Shown here piece by piece: positions 1 through 10,100 of a stretch of 64,000 nucleotides of DNA. The DNA lies in the NCBI GenBank assembly GCA_019118365.1, contig DWZA01000100.1, forward strand, positions 1 through 64,000, in the 5' to 3' direction. Source of the DNA: Candidatus Lachnoclostridium stercoravium (GTDB lineage: Bacteria; Bacillota; Clostridia; Lachnospirales; Lachnospiraceae). Each line of letters begins with the position of its first letter. Position 1 is the stretch's first letter. Below the pieces are notes generated by a model that saw only the letters and a list, made by a program, of their open reading frames with translations, had not been told where the DNA came from and searched no databases. The position numbers and the translations under genes were made by a program.

Positions 1-78
1 TTTAAGGATGATTTCCGGTACTGATTTGTAATTCCAGCTCGATCCCTCATAGACTTTCAGCTTCCTGCTATCAGCCAT
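1..78 (-). CDS. SymE-like toxin, N-terminus only (runs off the window)
   Basis: The first 26 codons of a minus-strand gene are visible, with ATG at 76-78 and a GGAGGC ribosome site at 85-90. The peptide begins MADSRKLKVYEG and continues with a WNYKSVPEIILK-like stretch. That resembles the N-terminus of the SymE family (AbrB-fold; type I toxin-antitoxin or SOS-linked proteins). The rest, including the diagnostic GD core, lies outside the window, so the assignment rests on the N-terminus alone. Confidence 0.5.
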   Translation of the reverse strand, partial: MADSRKLKVYEGSSWNYKSVPEIILK

Positions 79-163
79 AGGCACGCCTCCTTTCTTTATG
101 TAGTTGTAAGGCAGATTATACCAAATCCCAATCGAACTTCCAAATGAAATCTCTGTGAATTCA

Positions 164-200
164 GCGTTCCGTAGGAACGCGTAGCCATCGCATCGCGATG
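164..200. repeat. Two adjacent small perfect hairpins upstream of dndB
   Basis: GCGTTCC at 164-170 pairs with GGAACGC at 174-180. CATCGC at 186-191 pairs with GCGATG at 195-200. They sit between the divergent SymE-like gene and dndB. They could be part of the SymE-like mRNA leader, an antisense RNA, or operator sites. The rest of 79-322 shows nothing I can identify; the short minus-strand reading frame at 96-323 has no coding character. Confidence 0.4.
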
Positions 201-322
201 ATCAAAAGGGCTTGGGAATCCCCAACGAGCAAAAAGGTCCATCCGGACACTGCTCGCCCAGTAGTGCATATCTAATAATAGACTTCCATTTATTATTTTA
301 TCAAATTCCGAAAAGATTTCCA

Positions 323-351
323 TGGACTTCCTTAAGACTTTTTGGTATAAT
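323..351 (+). promoter_or_regulatory. Candidate sigma-A promoter of the dnd operon
   Basis: A perfect -10 TATAAT lies at 346-351 with a weak -35 TGGACT at 323-328 and 17-bp spacing. A transcript would start near 358, about 44 bases before the preferred dndB start at 402. Confidence 0.6.
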
Positions 352-401
352 GCATACTGTGGACTTGCGTCTAGATGGAACCTGTGCGTGAGGTGAGCAA
401 T

Positions 402-1415
402 ATGGATTCGGCGAAGTTTAGCTTTCCAGCAGTGAAAGGAATACAGGCAAACATGGAATACTATGTTACGATGGTTCCTTTAGACTGCATTCCAAAACTT
501 TTTACATTCAAGGATGAGAACCTTGCTCCGGAGATTCGTTCACAAAGAACATTAAACAAGGCTAGAATTCCGGAAATGTGTAATTACATATTAAGCAACC
601 CTACATCATATGTATTCTCTGCTCTAACTGCATCAATTGATGGAGATGTTATTTTTGAGCCTTCAGGTGAAAACCCCGATGTTGGCATGCTGTATATATC
701 TATGTGCGCCAAAATGCTAATTAATGATGGTCAACATAGACGCGCTGCGATTGAAGCCGCCCTAAAGAAAAATCCCGATTTAAAGTATGAACACATCTCA
801 ATGGTTCTTTATCATGATATCGGGCTAAAAAGATCTCAACAGATGTTTTCTGATTTGAATAGATTTGCGATCCGCCCTACTCAATCGCTCAACATTCTTT
901 ACGATAACAGAAACAGCTCATCTCTTTTGGTGAAAGAAGTCATATCAGACATTCCTGAGTTCGAGAAACTCATTGATAAAGAGCATACGTCTATTCCAAA
1001 TCGTTCAATCGCTCTTTTCACACTAAGCGCAATTTATCATGGAACGCTTGCTTTAATTAAAGGGATGGATGACAAATCAGCTGCATTATCGATGGCAACA
1101 AGTTTTTGGCAGGCGGTTTATCAGAATATGCCAGAATGGAAAAAAGTTGCTGCTGGTGACGTTAAAGCGTCTGTAATTAGAAAAGAGTCAATGTCGCCTT
1201 TAAGCATTACCATTCGAGCTCTTGGTGAGGTGGGCAATGAGATGATTACAAACTATCCAAAGTCATGGGCATCGAAGTTAAGGGCTTTGAGTTCTATAGA
1301 TTGGAGCAAGTCGAATCCTCTTTGGAGCGAGGGCATTGTCGTAAACGGAAGCGTACAACTATCTCATGCCACACAGTCGATGATGGTAAAAGTGCTGAAA
1401 CAGAAACTAGTATAG
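402..1415 (+). CDS. dndB: DndB, regulator of DNA phosphorothioation
   Basis: A protein of 337 residues with the DGQHR signature of the DndB family (DGQHRRAA around residues 109-116). In known systems DndB is not needed for sulfur insertion; it represses the dnd operon or tunes modification frequency. It is first in a five-gene operon, 13 bases before dndC. I place the start at 402 because GAGGTG at 390-395 is correctly spaced there; an upstream ATG at 375 would add nine residues. Because it heads the operon downstream of the only good promoter, autoregulation is likely, although this is inference. Confidence 0.9.
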   Translation: MDSAKFSFPAVKGIQANMEYYVTMVPLDCIPKLFTFKDENLAPEIRSQRTLNKARIPEMCNYILSNPTSYVFSALTASIDGDVIFEPSGENPDVGMLYISMCAKMLINDGQHRRAAIEAALKKNPDLKYEHISMVLYHDIGLKRSQQMFSDLNRFAIRPTQSLNILYDNRNSSSLLVKEVISDIPEFEKLIDKEHTSIPNRSIALFTLSAIYHGTLALIKGMDDKSAALSMATSFWQAVYQNMPEWKKVAAGDVKASVIRKESMSPLSITIRALGEVGNEMITNYPKSWASKLRALSSIDWSKSNPLWSEGIVVNGSVQLSHATQSMMVKVLKQKLV

Positions 1416-1428
1416 GTGGATTGGTATT

Positions 1429-2973
1429 ATGGCAACAGTATTAACTAAAGATTTGCTGAAGGAAACAATTGAGACAATTCAGCAATTGTACAAAGAAGAT
1501 AATATCCCTTGGATTTGCGGATACAGCGGTGGGAAAGATTCCTCGGCAGTTGTCCAACTTGTATGGATGGCCCTTTCTGAGTTACCCGAATGGGAGCGTT
1601 CCAAGCCTGTACATGTTATCAGCACGGATACGCTGGTTGAATCACCAGTCGTAGCACTTTGGGCCAGTCAATCTCTTGAGAAAATGCGAAAGATGGCAAC
1701 ATCCGAAAAGTTACCCATTATTCCGCATCGTCTTACACCGCAGATACAAAATACTTTCTGGGTAAACTTAATTGGTAGAGGATATCCTTGTCCTCGTACT
1801 AATTTCAGGTGGTGTACAGATCGACTTAAAATAGATGCCTCGAATCAGTTTATCAAAGGCATATTAGCTGCTGAAAGTGAGGCTATTCTTGTCCTGGGAT
1901 CTCGTAAAGCAGAAAGTGCTGCGAGACGGCGTGTTATGGAAGGGTACGAAGAGAAACGCTACCGTGCCCATTTGAGTCCCAATGGATCTTACCCTAATAC
2001 ATATGTATTCACACCTATAGAAAACTGGGAAGATTCTATGGTGTGGCAATTTTTAATGCAGCACGCAAATCCTTGGGGGCATTCAAATAAAGATCTTTTA
2101 GCTATGTATCGAGGAGCCTCTTCAGACAATGAATGCCCTCTTGTAGTTGAAAGTGGCACACCGTCTTGTGGTGGAAGCCGAATGGGCTGCTGGGTTTGTA
2201 CTATGGTTACTGAAGATAAATCTTTAGCTGCCATGATACAGAACGATGAAGAAAAAGCCTGGATGCTTCCTCTGCTTGACTTTAGAAATTATATTGCTGC
2301 ATATAATCAGGATAGTGATCTTTCACAAAACGACCTTGATCGATCGAGAAGAGATTTCCGTAGAATGACAGGAAATCTTACGTGGCATAGAAATAGGCTC
2401 GTTCATGGACCGTACAAGAAGGATGTCAGAGAAGATTTTCTTGAAAGACTTTTAAAGCTACAGCTTTTCATTCAACAAACAGGTCCAGAAGAGGTGAGAA
2501 GCGTTGAGCTAATCACGATGGATGAATTACGGTTCATCCGGAAAATATGGCTGAATGAAAAACATGAGTTTGATGATTCTTTGCCCAGAATTTACAAAAA
2601 AGTTATGGGCACAGATTTCGAGGATAACAGCATCGTCAAGAATAAGTATTATGGACAACAAGAATGGGAGCTCCTTGCCGAGGTATGTAAAGACCTTTAC
2701 CCGGAACATGTATTAATGCTTGAGATGCAGAGCGGACTGCTAGACATTGAAGCAAGGAATTCCGCAATCAGCTCAAAGAGGAATGTTGTTAGGAATCTGG
2801 AAGGTAAGATTAAACAATCTTTCTATAAAGATGAGGAAGATGCAGAGAATGTAATGCGTCAAAGGCGTTTGCGGCGAGGATTAACCGATGATGTAACTGA
2901 TTCCAATGAGGAAGCAGACATCGATGAGCCTATAAACACTTCTCCTAATGGGTATGAAGAGGAGGATTGTTAA
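1429..2973 (+). CDS. dndC: DndC, phosphorothioation sulfurtransferase (PP-loop ATPase, Fe-S)
   Basis: A 514-residue PAPS-reductase-like protein. The PP-loop GYSGGKDSS is near residues 31-39. Two cysteine pairs fit the Fe-S site of the family: CPRTNFRWC near 121-129 and C..GGSRMGCWVC near 247-257. DndC activates the DNA backbone with ATP and, with DndA-supplied sulfur, helps replace a non-bridging phosphate oxygen. The C-terminal 60 residues are acidic and glutamate rich. The stop is two bases before the preferred dndD start, so the two are translationally coupled. Confidence 0.95.
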   Translation: MATVLTKDLLKETIETIQQLYKEDNIPWICGYSGGKDSSAVVQLVWMALSELPEWERSKPVHVISTDTLVESPVVALWASQSLEKMRKMATSEKLPIIPHRLTPQIQNTFWVNLIGRGYPCPRTNFRWCTDRLKIDASNQFIKGILAAESEAILVLGSRKAESAARRRVMEGYEEKRYRAHLSPNGSYPNTYVFTPIENWEDSMVWQFLMQHANPWGHSNKDLLAMYRGASSDNECPLVVESGTPSCGGSRMGCWVCTMVTEDKSLAAMIQNDEEKAWMLPLLDFRNYIAAYNQDSDLSQNDLDRSRRDFRRMTGNLTWHRNRLVHGPYKKDVREDFLERLLKLQLFIQQTGPEEVRSVELITMDELRFIRKIWLNEKHEFDDSLPRIYKKVMGTDFEDNSIVKNKYYGQQEWELLAEVCKDLYPEHVLMLEMQSGLLDIEARNSAISSKRNVVRNLEGKIKQSFYKDEEDAENVMRQRRLRRGLTDDVTDSNEEADIDEPINTSPNGYEEEDC

Positions 2974-2974
2974 C

Positions 2975-4972
2975 ATGCATTTTTCTAGTATTCAATTATA
3001 TAATTACGGGATCTACAAAGGGCTCCATGACATTGTTCTTCAAGACCAAGATGGTCAGAAAAACATTACTCTTGTTGGCGGTATGAACGGTCGTGGAAAA
3101 ACTACATTGTTAGACGCGGTTTTTCTGTGCTTATACGGCAGAAAGGCCATAGAGTTTATTACTGGAAAGAGGGAAGCCTATAGTAAGGTATTAAGAGACC
3201 GGATTAATAAGTCTTCGGAAGACCAACGCACATATATAAAATTAACGATGGCAATGGATGACGAAGAAGGTACAACTATTTGCGTTACCCGCTCTTGGGA
3301 ACAGACCTCCAAGAAAATTAGTACCGCTTTAGTTGTGGTAAAAGACGGAATTGAGGATAGTTATTTATCAGAGAACTGGGAATACTATGTGGAGGAATTG
3401 ATTCCGTTTGGGATAGCGCGGTTCTTTTTCTTTGATAATGAGAAAATCAGTCAAATAGCAGATGATGACGCATTTGATAAAATCAAAAACTCTATTAAAT
3501 CTGTAATGGGTGTTACAACTATAGAGGCATTAGCGGGTCATATAGAGAAAATTAGACGAGATAAGTCATCTAACATAAAAAAATCGGAATCATCTGCCCT
3601 TTCAAAGGAAGTGGAAGAAGTAGATTCTTCTATTGATGCGAATGATACCAAAATCCGGAATCTATATGCTCAAAGAGCGGCTCTCGTTCCAGAACTCGAA
3701 AAAATAAATGCTCTAATAGAACAGACTGAACAGGAGTTTTGGAAAAAAGGAGGAAACCTTGGCTTTAATCGAGATGAAATAATTAGAGATCAACATGCGC
3801 TGAAAGAACAAGTTGCGGCATTGAAAGATGACGCCTTGGCGCTTTCTTCTAATCCGGCAGCTCCTCTTTGCTTATGTCATAGTCTTGTGATAAGCGCTTA
3901 TGAGAGGATTCGAAACGATGAAGAGTCTCGAGCGAACCGATATGCCATCCCGATTATCACTAAGATGTATAATGCTCTCCTTTCCGAGTTTAAGAGCATC
4001 TATCCTGACACTTCAGATTCATATAAGCAGTTATCAGAACTAGTCCATCTTCAATTGAGAGGCCTTGCAGATAACTCCGATGGAAGCGATAGTAGCTCTG
4101 TTACGCCTTTAGCGCAATCACTTATTGAACGCTTCCTTTCTGATGGGGTCAGAGAAATACTCGAAAAGGCAAGATATATTGTTTCGGAGGATAAGAGAGC
4201 TAAAGAAGCGCTTGCGCAATTGGAGGTTCACCTTAGCACCAATGCAGAAAAAAATGACACTGTAAAGTTGCTAAATACAATTAAAGCATTACAGACTAAG
4301 AAGACGCAGTTAGAATCTGATATTAATAAGTGCGATGAGCAGATTCGTTCGGCAAATTATGAGCTTGAGCAACTCAAACGGCAAAAAAACAAACTTATGC
4401 TGAGACTTGCAGCTGATGCGGATTCAAGTGATGATTCTGTAAGGATCATCGAATATTCCACAATGACTCTTGAAGTAATGCACGAGTTTGAGAAAAGGCT
4501 TCAGGCACAGAAGGTTAACCAGTTAGAGAAAAATATATCTTCCTGCTTTGAGTTTCTTGCTCAAAAGCAGGGTATAATTACAAGCATTTCAATTGATCCC
4601 GAAAGCTTAGATATTACACTTAGAGACTATAAGGGAGGTGTTTTATTAAAGGATCAATTGTCCGCTGGAGAGAAACAGATGTTTGCCATTTCAATTCTAT
4701 GGGGACTCGCTTTATCCTCCGGTTACAAATTGCCCGTAATTATTGATACTCCTATGGCGAGGCTGGATTCCGCTCACAGAACCAATTTTATTAACAAGTA
4801 TCTGCCTAATGCAAGCTCACAGGTTATTGTGCTTTCAACAGACGAAGAGATTCATGGTCAATATTTAGATGATATAAGAGAATACGTAAATGCTGCTTAC
4901 ACTTTAGTATATGACGAAGAAGAAAAATGTAGCAGCATTAATCCCGGATACTTTGGGGGTGAGCTGGTATGA
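2975..4972 (+). CDS. dndD: DndD, SMC-like ATPase of the phosphorothioation complex
   Basis: A 665-residue ABC/SMC-type ATPase. Walker A GGMNGRGKTT is near residues 35-44. A long charged coiled-coil middle section follows. The ABC signature LSAGEKQ is near 561 and Walker B PVIIDTPMARLD near 587. DndD is thought to provide the ATP-driven DNA handling or nicking step for sulfur insertion. A CLC pair lies in the middle of the coiled coil, where many SMC-like proteins carry a zinc hook, but the standard CxxC spacing is not present. The start is ATG at 2975, behind GAGGAGG. The gene overlaps dndE by four bases. Confidence 0.93.
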   Translation: MHFSSIQLYNYGIYKGLHDIVLQDQDGQKNITLVGGMNGRGKTTLLDAVFLCLYGRKAIEFITGKREAYSKVLRDRINKSSEDQRTYIKLTMAMDDEEGTTICVTRSWEQTSKKISTALVVVKDGIEDSYLSENWEYYVEELIPFGIARFFFFDNEKISQIADDDAFDKIKNSIKSVMGVTTIEALAGHIEKIRRDKSSNIKKSESSALSKEVEEVDSSIDANDTKIRNLYAQRAALVPELEKINALIEQTEQEFWKKGGNLGFNRDEIIRDQHALKEQVAALKDDALALSSNPAAPLCLCHSLVISAYERIRNDEESRANRYAIPIITKMYNALLSEFKSIYPDTSDSYKQLSELVHLQLRGLADNSDGSDSSSVTPLAQSLIERFLSDGVREILEKARYIVSEDKRAKEALAQLEVHLSTNAEKNDTVKLLNTIKALQTKKTQLESDINKCDEQIRSANYELEQLKRQKNKLMLRLAADADSSDDSVRIIEYSTMTLEVMHEFEKRLQAQKVNQLEKNISSCFEFLAQKQGIITSISIDPESLDITLRDYKGGVLLKDQLSAGEKQMFAISILWGLALSSGYKLPVIIDTPMARLDSAHRTNFINKYLPNASSQVIVLSTDEEIHGQYLDDIREYVNAAYTLVYDEEEKCSSINPGYFGGELV

Positions 4973-5352
4973 TTTGCAAACAGTTTAAATTGTCTCAACC
5001 TGAAAAGGAGAAGCTGATTCGAATTAAATCGAAGACGGGAATTCAGAATTGGAATACGATATGCAGATGGGCATTGTGCTGGTCTTTGAATGAGGATACA
5101 ATCCCAGGAGGTATCGACCCGCAATCTGATAGTAACGTAGAGATGTCTTGGCTAACTTTTGCGGGGGAATATCATGAAATTTATGAGGAGCTAATTAGGG
5201 TAAGATGTTTGCAGGATGGCCTTGGGGATGATCCTGACACACTTCTTCGATATTTCCGGCTACATCTGAACCGTGGTATCAATCATTACAGTTCAAGAGA
5301 TGTAATAAAAGATATCCATGATTTATTAGCCACATTATCTCCGGAGGAATAA
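4969..5352 (+). CDS. dndE: DndE, small DNA-binding subunit
   Basis: A 127-residue protein with the DndE-type N-terminus (FKLSQPEKEKLIRIKSKTG, then a tryptophan-rich helix). DndE of other species forms tetramers that prefer nicked DNA. It is slightly longer than the roughly 110-120 residues usual in the family. Its ATG overlaps the dndD stop (ATGA) and it ends three bases before dndA, in line with a single operon. Confidence 0.9.
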   Translation: MICKQFKLSQPEKEKLIRIKSKTGIQNWNTICRWALCWSLNEDTIPGGIDPQSDSNVEMSWLTFAGEYHEIYEELIRVRCLQDGLGDDPDTLLRYFRLHLNRGINHYSSRDVIKDIHDLLATLSPEE

Positions 5353-5355
5353 GTC

Positions 5356-6486
5356 ATGTCAGTTTATTTGGACTATAATGCATCCGCGCCCATATTACCA
5401 GAAGTCCTAGAAGCTATGGTATCTGTGTATCGAAACACTCCAGGCAACGCTGATAGTCGAACTCATATTTTTGGGACAAATGCAGCGAAAGCAGTTCAGA
5501 ATAGTAGGGCTTCTATTGCATCCATTTTAGCAGTAGATCCATCAGAGGTTATTTTTACATCTGGATCTACTGAGAGCAATAATACAGCAATTCTTGGGAT
5601 CGAAGAATATGCCAGAGCAACCAAGAAAATGCATATTATCACCACGGCAATCGAACATAAAGCTGTACTTGAACCGCTTAAGTATTTAGAAGGCAGGGGC
5701 TTTTCCGTAGACTACGTAAAACCGGATGAAAGTGGTCGAATAAATTCAGAGACTCTGCTTTCTAAGGTTCGTAATGATACGGTTTTGGTCTCTGTAATGT
5801 TTGTAAACAGTGAGACAGGCATAATCCAACCGGTGGAAGAAATAGGTAGGGCATTAAAGAAGAAGAAAGTATTATTCCATGTCGATGCTACCCAGGCACT
5901 CGGCAAGTTGAATGATAGGATTCGAAATCTTGACTATGACATGATGAGCATTGCAGCTCATAAAATTGGAGGACCGCAAGGAATTGGTGCTCTTATTTTA
6001 AAGAGAGATGAACAGTATAAGCGGCCTCCTATTACGCCGCTTATGTATGGCGGGCATCAGGAGCACGGGTTTCGCCCAGGTACCACACCAGTTGCTCTTG
6101 TGGTCGGATTTGCTACCGCAATGGAATATGCAGAGAAAAATCTTGATCGAAATATGAAGGAATGTCAAAGGATTAAGGACACTTTCTTTGATGTCATAAA
6201 AGACCTTCCCTATACATTAAATGGCGATCCAAATTTCTGCCTACCTTCTACCGTTAATCTATCCATTGATGGCTTAGATGCAGAAGCAGCTTTTTTGTGC
6301 CTTGGAGACAGCTATTCTTTTTCCAATGGTTCTGCCTGTAATTCTTCTTCACATTCCTTAAGTTATGTACTTGAGGCTATGGGACTAAGTGAAAAGAGAA
6401 AGTCTGAGGCTATCAGATTATCTTGGAGCGGTACAGAGAAAATCGATTTTTCTGAATTTGTTTCGATTGTCGCCTCAATGCTCTAA
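5356..6486 (+). CDS. dndA: DndA, cysteine desulfurase (IscS/NifS family)
   Basis: A 376-residue PLP enzyme that supplies sulfur from L-cysteine to DndC. The PLP lysine is in AAHKIGGPQG (about residue 202). The sulfur-carrying cysteine is in SNGSACNSSS (about residue 327). In the best-known systems dndA is divergent from dndBCDE or replaced by the host IscS. Here it closes the operon, as in DndCDEA-type loci. The short active-site loop is the class II type. Confidence 0.92.
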   Translation: MSVYLDYNASAPILPEVLEAMVSVYRNTPGNADSRTHIFGTNAAKAVQNSRASIASILAVDPSEVIFTSGSTESNNTAILGIEEYARATKKMHIITTAIEHKAVLEPLKYLEGRGFSVDYVKPDESGRINSETLLSKVRNDTVLVSVMFVNSETGIIQPVEEIGRALKKKKVLFHVDATQALGKLNDRIRNLDYDMMSIAAHKIGGPQGIGALILKRDEQYKRPPITPLMYGGHQEHGFRPGTTPVALVVGFATAMEYAEKNLDRNMKECQRIKDTFFDVIKDLPYTLNGDPNFCLPSTVNLSIDGLDAEAAFLCLGDSYSFSNGSACNSSSHSLSYVLEAMGLSEKRKSEAIRLSWSGTEKIDFSEFVSIVASML

Positions 6487-6489
6487 GCA

Positions 6490-6521
6490 AAAACGGGAGG
6501 AACAATTTGCTCCTCCCGTTT
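6490..6521. terminator. Bidirectional terminator between dndA and the convergent operon
   Basis: AAACGGGAGGA pairs with TCCTCCCGTTT across a 9-base loop, with T-rich flanks on both sides. It sits between the dndA stop and the stop of the convergent minus-strand operon. Confidence 0.8.
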
Positions 6522-6525
6522 CATT

Positions 6526-7194
6526 TTAAAACCTAAGTCTAATCTTATCTGTCAGATTATTATCTTTCAACCACTCTAGAATGTGTGGCGTTAGGCTGCT
6601 TACAGTTGCCCGTTGTGCCTGAACCTTTCCAATGAACGCTTTAACCTCGGGGTCGGAGTCAAAGTGCATTTCCTCAATGATTTTCTTTCCCTTTTCTATA
6701 TTACTTAAGTAAGTATCAAGCGAACTCACTGAGGTAGGTGTATTGTCCTTACTCTTTTGCAAAGAGTCTATCAAGGTTTCAGCTGCAGTTTTATTTGCTA
6801 AAAGTCCTTTCAAGGAGGAAAGGGATTCTATAATCGGCGTACACTGCTTATCTGCAACCTCCTTCCATATAGATGCAACAGCTCCTTTACAAAGGTCTAC
6901 GGCATGCTTTAAAGCCGTCACCGTTCCCGAATCAAGTGAATGATCGTTTACCTTTTCACCACAGCTATCGACCGCGCTTTGAAGAGCTTGCTTAATTTCT
7001 GCAGTCACAATGCGGGAAGTTATTCCTTTTTCGTACATCGCCTCCATCAAATTAAGGAGCTGTTCTAACTGTGTTGTTGAATTATTTAACATGCCCAGTT
7101 GAATGCTGAATGTTTCGGCGGCATGTTTGTTGCTAGTGGCATTTACAGAGTCTAACAGAGTGCTGTTTACTTTTTGTAATTTTTCCAATATCAT
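6526..7194 (-). CDS. Uncharacterised helical protein, last gene of the restriction-like operon
   Basis: A 222-residue protein of almost entirely helical, heptad-like sequence without cysteines clustered for metal or any enzymatic motif. Its ATG overlaps the stop of the large ATPase gene (ATGA), so the two are coupled and probably made in proportion. It may be an adaptor or partner subunit for the ATPase. I do not recognise the family. Its position after a DpdH-like gene is the position of dpdI in Dpd islands, but I cannot show homology. Confidence 0.7.
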   Translation of the reverse strand: MILEKLQKVNSTLLDSVNATSNKHAAETFSIQLGMLNNSTTQLEQLLNLMEAMYEKGITSRIVTAEIKQALQSAVDSCGEKVNDHSLDSGTVTALKHAVDLCKGAVASIWKEVADKQCTPIIESLSSLKGLLANKTAAETLIDSLQKSKDNTPTSVSSLDTYLSNIEKGKKIIEEMHFDSDPEVKAFIGKVQAQRATVSSLTPHILEWLKDNNLTDKIRLRF

Positions 7195-10100
7195 TCTGCT
7201 ACCTCCAATGCCTCCAACCTATTACTTAACTCTTCAAGCTTTGATAAGGCGGCCTCTACTAAGAATGGATCTACCAGTTGTCCGGAGTCTCCGATCAGTT
7301 TTCTGTGCTTCTCTTCCAAAGTACTAGCAAACTCCTCAATAGCATTTAAGTTATTAAGTATCTCATCAAGCGTTTCTACCGGTTTCCCGGAAAAGAAGTT
7401 CAACAAATCGAGCTCGCCATAGTTAGCTAAAGCCTTCTTGATATTTGTATAGGTACCTACAGCTGTTTTAGCCAACGTATCCGGAGTGCCCTCAAATTTC
7501 ATTTTGAGTTCTGATTTATAGCTTTCATGGGCAGTCGCGCAATTAACATAGAACTGGCTGATCTGGCTTATGATATCAAGGTAAGCCTCTTCCGTAGGTT
7601 CGTCGCCCACTTTATTCTGAAAGCTTTTCAGCCGGGTCTTGGCAATCTTTTTCTCTTCATTGATTACCGTATCTATCTTTACATAAAGCTGACTCAAAAA
7701 ATCACGAACATCCTTATATTGCGAAGATGAATAAGTTGCCAGCTCATCTCTGATATCCCAATGTTTTTTCTTTAGGTGAACAATGGAATTCAACAGCTCT
7801 TGTGTCCTGAAAAAGCGCACATCTCCACTTTTTCTTTCTCCGATGATACCCATAATGGTTTTACTTCCGGAGTTCAAGTTTGTATGCATGGTCGTACGAA
7901 TGGTGCTTTGATTTGTGAGATAAGTAATTACATCATTCCAGCTTGTGTTTATATGTTTTTCCCCTTTTTCTGGTATCTTGGTGAGCACAAGCTTTTTGGC
8001 AAGCTCAAAATCTGATGATGCACTTATCTTTTCACCATACAGTAGCCTCTGGAGATACTCAGCAGCCAAATACCAAGTCAAGATAGGATGTTCTTTAGAG
8101 CCTACCGCATCTCCAAAAATGCGGTTTATGAATGCATTCTTGTTCTTTTCTAACCACCCAACCATGACCATCTGATAGTAGGCAGCATTTTCAAAGCTCC
8201 AGTTTCCGTAGAAATCGAGCATAGTAAGCCCCATAAGTACAGTACGGCTTTCCGAGGTCCTGTTCATGATAATAACTGCCCGATCTCGACTTGTATCAAG
8301 TTTTGAGTCCTCAATGTCTACAAAGTTTCCGCTATTTCTTCTTTGAAGCGCAAAATCTCCTGGCAGTCCCTCGTCCTGCCATGCGATGCCCTGCAGCACG
8401 AAGTCTCCTACCCATTTGTTATAATCAGATGCATACTCAAGTGTTTTCTTCTCCTCAAACCACGCTGTGATATCCTGCATTTTTCGGCGGAACGTCATTT
8501 CCTTCTTGGAAATCTGCGGGGGTGGCGTGTTTACTGTGTCTGGAGCGGAAGGTTTTGCTTGCGGCTTTTTCTCTGGATTTTGTCCGTTTCCTGGGTGCTT
8601 TTCCCCAACTTTCTCGATTCCAGCAAAGTGATCTAGACCGATATCTTTCAAAAAGAGTTTGCTAACACCGCCGATGGTAGTTTCATCCGCCTCGGTGGTC
8701 TCGTCTCCCCATAGTTTAAAAAGTACTTTTAGACGCTGTTTATCCGAATCTGGAAGTGGTGCTCCTTCCACGCTATCTGCATACGGAGGCTGAAGGGTAA
8801 CTGACTCTATATAGGGAGGGAGTTCTGGGAATGTCCAGTTATCTTTATATTCCATGCCATCCGCAAAACGTTCAAAGAAATGCTGGATTACATAGGTAAG
8901 GAAGTTTCTTGTTGTTTTGACCTTCAACTTATCATAGAGGCGAAGGATGCTATTTCTATTGAAGGGGTATAGAGTATAAGCGGCTTTGCCAATAGTTACC
9001 TTATCCCAGTCATAGTCCGGCTGAAACTGGGACAAAGGAAGAGTATCTTCTACCGCCTTTCCTTGATACCAGCTTGTCACGGCTTTTCGGCTTGCGTATA
9101 TAGCATTTAAATATCTGGCGGCCATCTCTAGTAAAAAAGCTTCCCCACCATAGGACTGTTCCGTAACATTGATTTGTTTTGTGACTCGGGTCTTAAAATT
9201 GTCGCGGAAAGAACCATAGTAACCGTCTGTAATTCCAATTACAGACGTTACACGACAGAGGTCGCTGTAATTACCACCATTTTCAACAGATAAAGCTGTG
9301 ATCAGCTCACTTTCTACAATACTAAAGGATGTAAAATCTTCAATAAAAATTGTAAGGTTCTTTCCCTCCCTATGCAAAGACCGGCGCAAATTTACAAATA
9401 AGTCTCTGGCATTTTCGCTGGTGATATTGGCACAACCTTGGATAACGCCAGAAGTAAAGTGATTCAAGTAGTCCGCGAGCTTCTTCATCATTAATTCATC
9501 ATCGCGAAGATCATTCATGTAGAAGCTCTTTACTTCCTCTGCTGAATTTTTGCTGATGGCTCTTGTTACGTCTCTAGGAAACTGAAAATCCTCCTCAGTA
9601 AATATAATGTCTGATGTTTCCGTGACGACTGAAGTGGCTCCGGATGTGATCTTCTGATAACATCTATCTATCGGACCCCCTTCTCGCATCATGTAATCCT
9701 GGACACGACTGTCGTACAAGAAGGCAGCAATATTTTTACACACAATTGGCTTGAATATTTCACCCGTTGCATCAGTCTGGGTTTTTCTTGCATATTCGCC
9801 ATATATAGTGGCTTTAAATTCCTCCTCACTTTGAGACTGAGTGGATGCTGTGAATTTTTCGAATTTTTCTTTTAGCTCCTGGTCACGTACCACGCCTTCA
9901 TCAATCATTTGCTGTACGGCACCGCGCACAGTATTTCTGAGTCTCCGCAGGAAAATGACCTTTTCTTTTTCTGGATTATAATTAACGGGATCACTAATAA
10001 AACGATTATGGAGCCAGCATATGAGATGAGACTTTCCACTGCCATGCGTACCCCTCACAATCAGCATCTGATGCTTGTTCGAACGATTCACAATATATTG

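Noticed and set aside
96..323. Minus-strand 75-codon frame upstream of dndB
   Set aside because: It crosses the two hairpins, has no ribosome site and no protein-like composition; the SymE-like gene starts at 78 instead.
402..6486. Reading the dnd locus as a 7-deazaguanine (Dpd) modification locus
   Set aside because: DndC, DndD, DndE and DndA are clear; no TGT-like DpdA or queuosine-type genes are present. Only the effector operon is Dpd-like.
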